Shown here piece by piece: positions 6,689 to 13,541 of a stretch of 16,647 bases of DNA. This DNA is from Candidatus Altarchaeales archaeon. GTDB lineage: Archaea > Altiarchaeota > Altiarchaeia > IMC4 > QMZM01. The translations under genes were made by a program, and so were the position numbers. The DNA lies in the NCBI GenBank assembly GCA_003663115.1, contig QMZJ01000010.1, positions 1 to 16,647 of the forward strand. The letters run 5' to 3'. Position 1 is the stretch's first letter. Each line of letters starts with the position of its first letter. The notes beneath the pieces are model-generated. The model was not told the origin of the DNA, did not search any database, and was given only the letters and a program-made list of their open reading frames with translations.

Positions 6689-7336
6689 ATGTTCAAACTC
6701 TTAATTTTTGACTTCGATGGGGTTTTGGTAATCTCGAATGATGCCCATGTTGAGGTCTGTAGGAGGGCGCTGAAAAAGGCTGGGATCGACAGGAAGGTAA
6801 AATACGATAAGATCACCCACTATTTCGGTAAGCCATACAGAGACGTTCTCAGAGCGATTATGGGTAGTGACTACACACCAGAGAAATTGGAGATAGCGTA
6901 TGAAGAGCAGAGAAGATTGCTTTATTCCGACTGGTTTCTTGAGAATATCGAAAAGATAGATGGTATCGGGGAATTCCTTCTGGGTCTAAAGAAGAAGAAT
7001 ATAATGTTGGCTCTCGCCTCTGGTAATGAGAGGGCATTTCTGGATAGAGTAATAGAGTTTCTTGGTTTGGATGGTATATTTGATCTTATTCTGTCCGCAG
7101 AGGATGTCAGTAGATCAAAGCCAGACCCGGAGATGGTTTACAAGGCAATGAAAAAATTTGGCGTAAAGCCAGAAGAGACCCTGTTCGTTGGAGACGCGAG
7201 GAACGACATATTGGCGGCGAAAAGTGCCGGGGTTAGATCCGCAGTTGTACTAACCGGGGTTCTATCCGAGAAGGAAGCAAAGGAGATGGAACCAGATTTT
7301 ATCTTTGAAACCGTTCTGGACCTTGATGTAGTGTGA
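6689..7336 (+). CDS. HAD-superfamily hydrolase, phosphoglycolate-phosphatase/PGM-like
   Basis: The protein of 215 residues is a cytosolic HAD phosphatase with a small helical C1 cap. The catalytic motifs are all present: motif I DFDGVL (nucleophile Asp8, acid/base Asp10), motif II ALASGNERA, the motif III lysine in SKPDPEMV and motif IV FVGDARNDILAA. The cap inserts after motif I (NDAHVEVCRRALKKAGID..). The closest well-known functions are phosphoglycolate phosphatase and beta-phosphoglucomutase-like enzymes, but substrate cannot be read from sequence. I chose the ATG at 6689 because motif I then starts at the usual distance from the N-terminus and a TATA-like TAAATA lies about 25 nt upstream; a GTG at 6638 would add 17 poorly conserved residues. 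The ThiDN gene follows after 30 nt. Confidence 0.85.
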   Translation: MFKLLIFDFDGVLVISNDAHVEVCRRALKKAGIDRKVKYDKITHYFGKPYRDVLRAIMGSDYTPEKLEIAYEEQRRLLYSDWFLENIEKIDGIGEFLLGLKKKNIMLALASGNERAFLDRVIEFLGLDGIFDLILSAEDVSRSKPDPEMVYKAMKKFGVKPEETLFVGDARNDILAAKSAGVRSAVVLTGVLSEKEAKEMEPDFIFETVLDLDVV

Positions 7337-7346
7337 TAAATCTTTA
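7335..7346 (+). promoter_or_regulatory. TATA-like element before the ThiDN gene
   Basis: GATAAATCTTTA is centred about 26 nt before the ATG at 7367. It supports initiation at 7367 on a leaderless transcript separate from the HAD gene. Confidence 0.4.
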
Positions 7347-7366
7347 ATCTCAGATACATATGAAAT

Positions 7367-8710
7367 ATGATCGATAAAATAGATTACGGCACATCGAGAA
7401 TGAAAACCGTTCTAACGATAGCTGGCTCCGATTCTGGAGGGGGTGCGGGTATACAGCAAGATTTGAAGACATTTTCGACCTTTAGGCTGCACGGGGCTTC
7501 TGTAATTACGACCGTAACCGCCCAGAACACCCTTGGGGTGCAGAAGATTTTCGTTTTACCCCCGGATATTATCGAGGCTCAGATAGATTCCGTAATTACC
7601 GATTTAAAGCCAGTGGCGGTAAAGACGGGGATGCTCGCAAGCTCTGAGGTTATTGAGCTGGTCTATGAAAAAATTAGGCACTACAGGACAGAAAACCTGG
7701 TGGTAGATCCCGTCATGGTATCAACCTCCGGCAATAGATTACTGGAGGAGGATGGAATCGAGGAAATGAAAAAATTGATCTCGATCGCAAAGATTTCGAC
7801 TCCAAACATCCGGGAGGCGGAGATCCTCTCTGGAATAAAAATAGAGACGGAGAGAGACATGGAAAGATCGGCAAGAAAAATTGGAAACTGTATAGTTACG
7901 GGAGGGCATCTAAGAGCTCCGGACATTCTCCACTATAACGGAAGGATCTATCGCTTTGAATCCGGGGAAAGAATAGAAACGGAGATCCACGGAACTGGTT
8001 GTGCTTTTGCATCCGCCATAGCTGCCTGCTTAGCACTTGGCCTGGAGGTTCCGGATGCCGTAAAAAGGACAAGGGAGTTCATGGATTCCATCATAGGTAG
8101 GAATTTTGCCGTAGGCTCTGGATTAAGGATTGCCGATACATCGGGAATAAGATTGGGAAGGACGTACGAGACAGAAGAAAAGAGGTCGATAATAGAAAAT
8201 ATAGAGAGGGCAATCCAGAGATTCATATCAACCGAGGGTTCATACAGATTGGTACCGGAGGTCGGGATAAATATCGCGATGGCCCTTGAAAATGCAAAGA
8301 GGATCGAGGATGTCGCGGGGATATGTGGGAGACTGGTCGGGTATAAGAAAGGGGTTGTTCCGGTTGGAACGATAGAATTCGGTGGCACATCTCACGTTGG
8401 TAGGATCGTTCTGACGGCAATGAAATTCGATGCAAAAAAAAGGGCCGCAATGAATATCAGATTCTCAGACGAAATTCTAAATGCCTGCAAGGAACTGGGT
8501 CTGAAAATCTCCTCCTTTGACAGGGAGAGAGAGCCAAAAGATACAAAAACAATGGAGTGGGGAATCTCGGAGGCAATTAAGAAACTGGGTGAAATCCCGG
8601 ACGTCATCTATGATAGGGGAGGGGCTGGTAAGGAAGCGATGGTCAGAATCATCGGAGAAGATGCGATATCCGTCGTAGAATTGGCCTTGAGGATCGTAAA
8701 GAATATGTGA
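7367..8710 (+). CDS. thiDN: Bifunctional HMP/HMP-P kinase and thiamine-phosphate synthase (ThiD-ThiN)
   Basis: This 447-residue cytosolic enzyme carries out two steps of thiamine synthesis. The N-terminal ThiD domain (about residues 12-255) phosphorylates hydroxymethylpyrimidine and its monophosphate; it shows LTIAGSDSGGGAGIQQDLKTF, TGMLASSEV, VVDPVMVSTSG, STPNIREAE and the GTGCAFASAIAA anion hole. The C-terminal ThiN domain (about 275-447) is the archaeal thiamine-phosphate synthase that replaces ThiE. It has GTIEFGGTSHVGRIV, SFDREREP, MEWG and PDVIYDRGGAGKEAMVRI, the family's conserved segments. The 447-residue length is normal for the fusion. I use the ATG at 7367 because a TATA-like element lies 26 nt upstream; the ATG at 7400 (starting MKTVLTIAGSD) is a good alternative. 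No other thiamine genes are nearby. Confidence 0.93.
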   Translation: MIDKIDYGTSRMKTVLTIAGSDSGGGAGIQQDLKTFSTFRLHGASVITTVTAQNTLGVQKIFVLPPDIIEAQIDSVITDLKPVAVKTGMLASSEVIELVYEKIRHYRTENLVVDPVMVSTSGNRLLEEDGIEEMKKLISIAKISTPNIREAEILSGIKIETERDMERSARKIGNCIVTGGHLRAPDILHYNGRIYRFESGERIETEIHGTGCAFASAIAACLALGLEVPDAVKRTREFMDSIIGRNFAVGSGLRIADTSGIRLGRTYETEEKRSIIENIERAIQRFISTEGSYRLVPEVGINIAMALENAKRIEDVAGICGRLVGYKKGVVPVGTIEFGGTSHVGRIVLTAMKFDAKKRAAMNIRFSDEILNACKELGLKISSFDREREPKDTKTMEWGISEAIKKLGEIPDVIYDRGGAGKEAMVRIIGEDAISVVELALRIVKNM

Positions 8711-8772
8711 TTCCAATCCCGTTGTAAGAGACTTTGTGGGTTTCGTTTTTACAGTCAGCGCCCATGTGGGGT

Positions 8773-9018
8773 TCACTCCTTCACGACAACTACCTTGCTT
8801 ATCGCATTTACCGAATCGTAGGGGATTATCAGATTTCCGTCTTTGTCCTTCGGGTATGCTATCTTCGGTAATTCATCACCGACTGGTTCTACTATTATAG
8901 AAATGAACTGTCCCGTCTTTTCATCAACAACAACATCATCTAAACGACCGAGTTCTTCACCACTTACGGTAATGACGGGCTTCCCGCCCAGTTGCCTTGC
9001 GATTATGTAGGTAACCAT
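8773..9018 (-). CDS. PRC-barrel domain protein
   Basis: This small protein of 81 residues consists almost only of a PRC-barrel beta domain: the ARQLGGKPVITVSGEELGRLDDVVVDEKTG start and the IPYDSVNAISKVVVVKE end are typical of archaeal stand-alone members. PRC-barrel domains are found in photosynthetic reaction centre H subunits and in the RNA-processing protein RimM. In haloarchaea small PRC-barrel proteins act in cell division with SepF, so such a role is possible here but only by analogy. A weak GGGGG site lies 8 nt before the ATG. The gene is divergent from Taw1 over 73 nt and convergent with ThiDN over 62 nt. Confidence 0.85.
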   Translation of the reverse strand: MVTYIIARQLGGKPVITVSGEELGRLDDVVVDEKTGQFISIIVEPVGDELPKIAYPKDKDGNLIIPYDSVNAISKVVVVKE

Positions 9019-9050
9019 TTTAAATTCCCCCGATATAATAATCTACCTTA

Positions 9051-9070
9051 TATTCTATTAGAATATATAT
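9051..9070. promoter_or_regulatory. Palindromic operator/TATA site between PRC-barrel and Taw1 genes
   Basis: TATTCTATTAGAATA (9051-9065) is a perfect 7-bp inverted repeat around a central T and runs into the TATA-like ATATATAT about 25 nt before the Taw1 ATG. It could be a promoter core for both directions or a binding site for a dimeric regulator. A close match without the full symmetry precedes the GluRS gene. Confidence 0.45.
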
Positions 9071-9091
9071 CCTTAAAAATGTACCCAGAAG

Positions 9092-10027
9092 ATGATTCCC
9101 ACCGAAGTTAAAAAGGTGCTGCAGCATCAGCATTATCACATAGTTGGAGAACATTCGGCGGTCAAATTATGTTACTGGACCAAGAGGAGTATTCTGAACC
9201 GGGGCTACTGTTATAAACAGAAGTTCTATGGGATTCAGAGCCATAGGTGTTTACAGATGAGTCCGGCGGTGGCTTGGTGTACTCAAAGATGTTTATTTTG
9301 CTGGCGAAATGTCGAGCAGACTCTGGGGATAAAATTGGATAGATTTGATGATCCCTCCGAGATAATCGAAAACTCGATAATGGCTCAAAGACAATTGTTA
9401 AGTGGTTATGGAGGGATTCCAGATAGGATAAACGAGAAAAAATTTGATGAGGCCCAGAATCCAAACCAGGTTGCAATCTCCCTATCCGGTGAGCCCACGA
9501 TCTATCCCAGAATTTCCGAGCTGATCGAGGAATTCAACCGTAGGGACTTTACAACATTTCTGGTTACGAATGGAACTTTACCAGAGAGACTCGAATCTCT
9601 GGATCCGCTTCCAACACAGCTCTATCTCTCCTTAGACGCACCAGATGAAGAAATTTACAAAAGGGTATGTAACCCAATCATCCCGGATGGATGGAGAAAA
9701 ATAAATGAGACCCTGAACATCTTTCCTTCATTGAACACGAGAAGGGTCATCAGGCTAACCGCTATCAAGGGATTAAATATGCTCAAGGTTGAAAAGTACT
9801 CCAAGTTAATCCGGATAGCGGAGCCCGATTTTGTCGAGGTAAAGGCATACATGTTCCTGGGTGGATCGAGGAGAAGGCTAACACTTGGAAATATGCCGTC
9901 CTTCGATGATGTGAGGAGATTCTCAGAAGAACTGTCAGAGGAACTCGGTTATGGAATTAAAGATCAAAAAGAGGACAGCAGGGTTGTTTTATTGACCAGG
10001 GATTCATGCAATATAAAGATAAAGTGA
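9092..10027 (+). CDS. taw1: tRNA 4-demethylwyosine synthase (Taw1/TYW1), radical SAM
   Basis: This 311-residue enzyme makes the tricyclic wyosine base: it condenses N1-methylguanosine at position 37 of tRNA-Phe with pyruvate carbons to give 4-demethylwyosine. The radical-SAM cluster motif is C63-TQR-C67-LF-C70, and the second iron-sulfur cluster ligands are visible as C27, C40 and C53. These two triads have the same spacing as those I know for the Methanocaldococcus enzyme, whose length is also about 311. Downstream, SLSGEPTIYP (the GGE-like SAM contact), FLVTNGTLPERL, LYLSLDAPDE and VEVKAYMFLGGSRRRL are the expected TIM-barrel strands. The upstream methyltransferase Trm5 and later Taw2/Taw3 genes are not in the window. 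A TATA-like ATATATAT about 25 nt upstream suggests a leaderless mRNA. Confidence 0.95.
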   Translation: MIPTEVKKVLQHQHYHIVGEHSAVKLCYWTKRSILNRGYCYKQKFYGIQSHRCLQMSPAVAWCTQRCLFCWRNVEQTLGIKLDRFDDPSEIIENSIMAQRQLLSGYGGIPDRINEKKFDEAQNPNQVAISLSGEPTIYPRISELIEEFNRRDFTTFLVTNGTLPERLESLDPLPTQLYLSLDAPDEEIYKRVCNPIIPDGWRKINETLNIFPSLNTRRVIRLTAIKGLNMLKVEKYSKLIRIAEPDFVEVKAYMFLGGSRRRLTLGNMPSFDDVRRFSEELSEELGYGIKDQKEDSRVVLLTRDSCNIKIK

Positions 10028-10055
10028 TCTGGAATAATAACAATTGTGTATCAAA

Positions 10056-10063
10056 TTTATATA
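10056..10063 (+). promoter_or_regulatory. TATA box of the secretion-ATPase gene
   Basis: TTTATATA is centred about 29 nt before the ATG at 10089, so the ATPase gene has its own promoter, separate from Taw1, and probably a leaderless transcript. Confidence 0.55.
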
Positions 10064-10088
10064 CTCCTCCGCTAAATGACTTTATACA

Positions 10089-11588
10089 ATGCCAGAGGTT
10101 ATTGATTCCTATGAATATATTCAGATCGTCAGAAGCGAGAAACACGAATTACCCATTTATATGGTAAAAGAGCCGGAGCTTTCTCCAGAAGAACGTGCAA
10201 TTGTAGACAACCCGAAGGATCTGATGGGTGATTACCTGAGCGTGATAGATAGGCTTGAAATTTTTAGAACATCCACCGAGAAGGAAGACTTCCTGAATAG
10301 ATACATAAAGTCACAGTTAAAAGACAAAAAAATATCATCCCATAATCTCGACAGGATCGTTTCTATGATAATGGATAAGATCTTTTTTGGCTACGGAAGA
10401 TTGGGGCCATTAATGAGGGATGACAATCTCGAGGAGATCATGATCAATGGGCTCAATATCCCAGTTTTCGTAATTCATAGAGAGCATGGTATGTGTCTTA
10501 CAAATATTAGGTATGAAAATCGTGAGGATATAGATGAATTGATAGGATGGCTCGCAAAAAATGCGGGAAGGAAGATAGATGAAAAAAAACCCCTTCTGGA
10601 TGGGCATATGCCAGATGGAAGCAGGGTAAACGTTGTCATATCCCCGGCATCTCCCAAGGGACCCGCAATTACTATAAGAAGATTTAGAAGGACACCCTTT
10701 ACCATTCTTGACCTGATACAAATGAAGAGCATAAGCTCAGAGTTGGCCGCCTTTTTATGGGTTTGTGTGGAGGGCTTTGGGATACATCCCTGCAATGTGT
10801 TAATCGCAGGGGGCTCTGGGAGTGGTAAAACAACCCTTCTTAATGCATTGACCATGTTTATACCCCACTATGAGAGGGTTATAACCATAGAGGATACATT
10901 AGAGCTAAACTTTGATTTTCTAAAAAACTGGGTCGCGTTGGAGGCAAATCCCTCATTAACTGAAAGGGCCGAGGGGATCGATATGCAGGTTCTGGTGGAA
11001 AATTCCCTGAGAATGCGACCGGACAGGGTGATAGTTGGGGAGATAAGGGGCAGAGAAGCCGAAACACTCTTCGTTGCGATGGATATAGGTTTGAATGGCT
11101 CTATGGGCACAATCCATTCAAATAATGCCAAGGAGACCACCATAAGATTGTGCAGTGAACCAATGAATTTACCGGTGAGGATGTTCCCCCTGCTTGATTT
11201 AATCGTCGTAATGAATAGACATTACGACAAGAACAGGGGGTTGGTAAGGAGGGTAACCGAGGTTGGAGAGGTAGCCGGTCTGGAGGGGGACGTCGTTCAG
11301 ATAGGTCAGATCTATAAATGGAACGCAAAAACAGACAATATCTCCAGAACAGAATACCCGATACTGTTAACGGAAAAAATAGGAAGGCGATGTGGACTAA
11401 CGAAGAGGCAGGTAGATATGGAGATCGTTAGACGTAAATTTGTGCTTGAGGCAATGCTAAAAAAGGGAATTCGAATGAAGAATGATGTAATAGCTATATT
11501 CCAGGAGTATCACAGAGATCCAGATTCCGTTCTCTCAAAGCTGGGGATTAGAGAAACGGGTCCAGCTAATAGACCTCATCGGGATTGA
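10089..11588 (+). CDS. Type II/IV secretion (pilus) ATPase, GspE/VirB11/TadA-like
   Basis: The 499-residue protein is a cytoplasmic hexameric ATPase of the kind that powers assembly of archaeal type IV pili or archaella. An N-terminal region of about 100 residues is followed by the N2-type domain (GYGRLGPLMRDDNLEEIMING, then DGHMPDGSRVNVV). The motor domain has Walker A GGSGSGKTTLLNAL (about 241-254), an Asp box ITIEDTLEL (266-274), a Walker B region RMRPDRVIVGEIRG (308-321) and a His box GSMGTIHSNN (337-346), all intact. Most such ATPases are next to a TadC/FlaJ-type membrane protein; none is in this window. An own TATA box lies upstream. The 3' end overlaps the convergent HisI gene by 23 nt. 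I call it a pilus-type ATPase rather than archaellum FlaI because no archaellum genes are nearby. Confidence 0.88.
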   Translation: MPEVIDSYEYIQIVRSEKHELPIYMVKEPELSPEERAIVDNPKDLMGDYLSVIDRLEIFRTSTEKEDFLNRYIKSQLKDKKISSHNLDRIVSMIMDKIFFGYGRLGPLMRDDNLEEIMINGLNIPVFVIHREHGMCLTNIRYENREDIDELIGWLAKNAGRKIDEKKPLLDGHMPDGSRVNVVISPASPKGPAITIRRFRRTPFTILDLIQMKSISSELAAFLWVCVEGFGIHPCNVLIAGGSGSGKTTLLNALTMFIPHYERVITIEDTLELNFDFLKNWVALEANPSLTERAEGIDMQVLVENSLRMRPDRVIVGEIRGREAETLFVAMDIGLNGSMGTIHSNNAKETTIRLCSEPMNLPVRMFPLLDLIVVMNRHYDKNRGLVRRVTEVGEVAGLEGDVVQIGQIYKWNAKTDNISRTEYPILLTEKIGRRCGLTKRQVDMEIVRRKFVLEAMLKKGIRMKNDVIAIFQEYHRDPDSVLSKLGIRETGPANRPHRD

Positions 11589-11976
11589 AGACCTTCCTTC
11601 CAGCTATTCTGATCTCACTACCCTCTATCCTCCTGAAAAAACAGGATCTATAACCCTTATGACATGCCCCGCCCTTCTGCTCTACCTTAAAAAGAAGAGC
11701 ATCACCATCACAGTCTATGTAGATCTCCCTAACGATCTGGACATTCCCCGATCTCTCACCCTTTAACCAGAGCTTCTTTCTGCTGGTAGAAAAATAGTGC
11801 ATTCTTCCGGTTTCTATGGTTTTCTCTATAGCCTCCCTGTTGGTGTGGGCAACCATCAGAACCTCGTTCGTTCTAAAATCCTGCACAACGGCCAAAACTA
11901 ACTCGGGGATACCATCGACCTCCCTGAACCTCAGGGATTCGAACGGGAATTCGCTTCTGGCATTTATATCCTTCAT
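11566..11976 (-). CDS. hisI: Phosphoribosyl-AMP cyclohydrolase
   Basis: This 136-residue metalloenzyme opens the adenine ring of phosphoribosyl-AMP in the third step of histidine synthesis. The metal-binding motif DCDGDALL (Asp88, Asp90, Asp92 with Cys89) and the later cysteines Cys105 and Cys112 in GGACHKGYRSCFF are the family's Zn/Mg ligands. GRMHYFSTSRKKLWLKGERSGN is the substrate-binding stretch. The length fits a stand-alone HisI with no HisE pyrophosphohydrolase fused. No other his gene lies in the window. It shares a 38-nt divergent promoter region with aIF1A, and its 3' end runs 23 nt into the convergent secretion-ATPase gene. Confidence 0.95.
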   Translation of the reverse strand: MKDINARSEFPFESLRFREVDGIPELVLAVVQDFRTNEVLMVAHTNREAIEKTIETGRMHYFSTSRKKLWLKGERSGNVQIVREIYIDCDGDALLFKVEQKGGACHKGYRSCFFRRIEGSEIRIAGRKVFNPDEVY

Positions 11977-12014
11977 AATAAATAATTAGATAACGAGGTA
12001 AAAATTACATCAAG
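11977..12014. promoter_or_regulatory. Compact divergent promoter for HisI and aIF1A
   Basis: Only 38 nt separate the two start codons. An AATAAATAATTAGA tract (11979-11992) lies about 27 nt before the aIF1A ATG, and on the minus strand a TAATTTTTAC tract (about 11999-12008) lies about 27 nt before the HisI ATG, so the two TATA elements interleave. Both RNAs would be leaderless. Confidence 0.45.
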
Positions 12015-12362
12015 ATGGCAGTCGGAGGAAGAGGAAGTCATAAAAAGAGTAAAAAGGGAAAGAATACGGAACCGGAGATAATAAAGGTCAGAATCCCGAG
12101 GAAGGGTCAGGTCCTTGGAGAGGTTGAGCAACTTCTGGGAGACAGGAGGATGAGTGTGAGATGTACGGATGGAAACACGAGACTCTGCCGAATCCCCGGA
12201 AAGATCAGGAGGAGGATATGGATAAAGGAGGGGAATATCGTTCTGGTCGAACCGTGGAAGGTGCAGGCCAAGGAACGGGGTGATATCCTCTGGAGATATA
12301 CATATCAGCAGGCCGAATGGCTGGAGAAGAAAGGATTTCTGAAAAATCTGCAAGAGGAATGA
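12015..12362 (+). CDS. eif1a: Translation initiation factor aIF1A
   Basis: This 115-residue factor, the archaeal counterpart of eIF1A and IF1, binds the A site of the small ribosomal subunit and helps initiator tRNA selection. A basic, glycine-rich N-terminal tail (residues 1-20) leads into the S1-like OB fold: EVEQLLGDRRMSVRCTDGNTRLCRIPGKIRRRIWIKEGNIVLVEPWKVQ is present essentially in full. The C-terminal helix carries ERGDILWRYTYQQAEWLEKKG. It is the first of three genes (aIF1A, RIO1, DUF371) in one orientation, an arrangement that points to translation and small-subunit maturation. Confidence 0.95.
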   Translation: MAVGGRGSHKKSKKGKNTEPEIIKVRIPRKGQVLGEVEQLLGDRRMSVRCTDGNTRLCRIPGKIRRRIWIKEGNIVLVEPWKVQAKERGDILWRYTYQQAEWLEKKGFLKNLQEE

Positions 12363-12369
12363 AATTTTA
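12362..12369 (+). promoter_or_regulatory. TATA-like element before the RIO1 kinase gene
   Basis: AAATTTTA overlaps the aIF1A stop and is centred about 27 nt before the RIO1 ATG at 12393, so the kinase may also start its own leaderless mRNA in addition to read-through. Confidence 0.35.
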
Positions 12370-12392
12370 GCATCCATTTTTAAAATATACTG

Positions 12393-13091
12393 ATGATAAA
12401 ACAGACGGAATTCGAACTCAGGAAGATCTCCGAGGGGGTTTTTGACAAGTCGGTCCTTATGACTTTATACAAGCTCTCAAGGAGAGGCTGTCTGGATGAG
12501 ATAAAAAGCATAATATCTACAGGAAAAGAATCAAATGTTTATCACGGCCTTCTAAGAGAGAAAGAGATCGCGATAAAGATATACTCGATAGAGACCTCGG
12601 ACTTCAAGACCATGGACAGATATATTAGGGGGGACAGGAGATTCTCGAGTTGGAAAAATAGACGTCAGTTGATCTTTAACTGGGCAAAGAAAGAATTCGA
12701 TAATCTCAGCAGGGTCTATAAAACGGTAAGATGCCCAGAGCCGATATGCGTTGAAAAAAACGTCCTTGTAATGGGCTTCGTCGGAGAGGATGGGATTCCC
12801 GCCCCGAAATTAAAGGATCTCCCCCCAGAAAATCCAGAGAAATTCTTCAATGAGATAATTCACTACATCAGGTCCATGTACCATAAAGGACTGATACACA
12901 GCGACCTATCCGAGTATAACATCCTGAACTGGGATGAACCGGTTCTGATAGACTTTTCAATGGGCGTCCTCCTGGATCATCCCCTGGCCGATGAGCTCCT
13001 AAGGAGGGATATCACAAATGTACTGAACTACTTTAAAAAATTCGGAATTAAAAAAAGTGAAGAGGAAATACTGGATTTCGTGAAGGAATAG
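12393..13091 (+). CDS. rio1: RIO1-type serine protein kinase
   Basis: This 232-residue atypical protein kinase/ATPase acts in final maturation of the small ribosomal subunit. It has the RIO1-type nucleotide loop STGKESNVY (residues 42-50), the lysine of IAIKIY (Lys62), the flexible-loop segment YIRGDRRF, the hinge LVMGFVGEDGIPAPKL, the catalytic loop HSDLSEYNIL (Asp171, Asn176) and the metal-binding Asp187 in LIDFSMGV. The last motif usually reads IDxSQ in RIO1, so FSM is a small variation. The ATG at 12393 has a TATA-like element 27 nt upstream. Its stop is 1 nt from the start of the DUF371 gene, implying coupled translation. It follows aIF1A, a neighbourhood widely seen in archaea. Confidence 0.93.
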   Translation: MIKQTEFELRKISEGVFDKSVLMTLYKLSRRGCLDEIKSIISTGKESNVYHGLLREKEIAIKIYSIETSDFKTMDRYIRGDRRFSSWKNRRQLIFNWAKKEFDNLSRVYKTVRCPEPICVEKNVLVMGFVGEDGIPAPKLKDLPPENPEKFFNEIIHYIRSMYHKGLIHSDLSEYNILNWDEPVLIDFSMGVLLDHPLADELLRRDITNVLNYFKKFGIKKSEEEILDFVKE

Positions 13092-13092
13092 A

Positions 13093-13512
13093 ATGTTAGT
13101 CGAGAAGATAAAGGCAGTGGGTCACAGGAATGTTACTGCAAGACACAAAACCACCCTCGAGATAACCAAAGAGGATCATCTAACCCCCCGGGGGGATTGC
13201 ATAATAGGTATCTCGGCAGATAGATCCCTTCCCGAACTCTCTCGGGGATTCAGGGAGGCGCTGAAAAGCCGGAAAGCAAGACTTGAGATAATTCTAAGCT
13301 GCTCCAATCTGACAGAAAAGATAACTGCTTACGGCGACCCCAACCTGACTCTCAGACATCCGACAGACATGGTCATCAGAAAGAGTTCATTCATCTGTGA
13401 GAGGACGCTGGCGATAAAGGCCAATAAGGCGGCGATCGACCTAAACAGGGAATTCGTTAAAAAACTGAGAGAGGGCAAAGAGGTCGAGATTGAGTTAAGG
13501 GTAATCGACTAA
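13093..13512 (+). CDS. DUF371 family protein
   Basis: A 139-residue soluble protein recognised as DUF371 from its N-terminal GHRNVTARHKTTLEITKEDHLTPRGDCIIGI and the later HPTDMVIRKSSFICERTLAIKANKAAIDLNREFV. The family is archaeal and its function is not known to me. The ATG at 13093 follows the RIO1 stop by a single base, so the two are almost certainly co-translated. In many archaea the gene after aIF1A and RIO1 is the KH-domain protein Dim2/Pno1; here DUF371 takes that place, which makes a role in ribosome maturation or translation a reasonable guess and no more. Confidence 0.88.
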   Translation: MLVEKIKAVGHRNVTARHKTTLEITKEDHLTPRGDCIIGISADRSLPELSRGFREALKSRKARLEIILSCSNLTEKITAYGDPNLTLRHPTDMVIRKSSFICERTLAIKANKAAIDLNREFVKKLREGKEVEIELRVID

Positions 13513-13520
13513 AATTTATT
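13511..13520 (+). promoter_or_regulatory. TATA-like element before the antiporter gene
   Basis: AAAATTTATT overlaps the DUF371 stop and is centred about 26 nt before the antiporter ATG at 13542, fitting a leaderless start of the antiporter/CitG-like transcript. Confidence 0.45.
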
Positions 13521-13541
13521 CGATGGATACAAAAGAATTAT

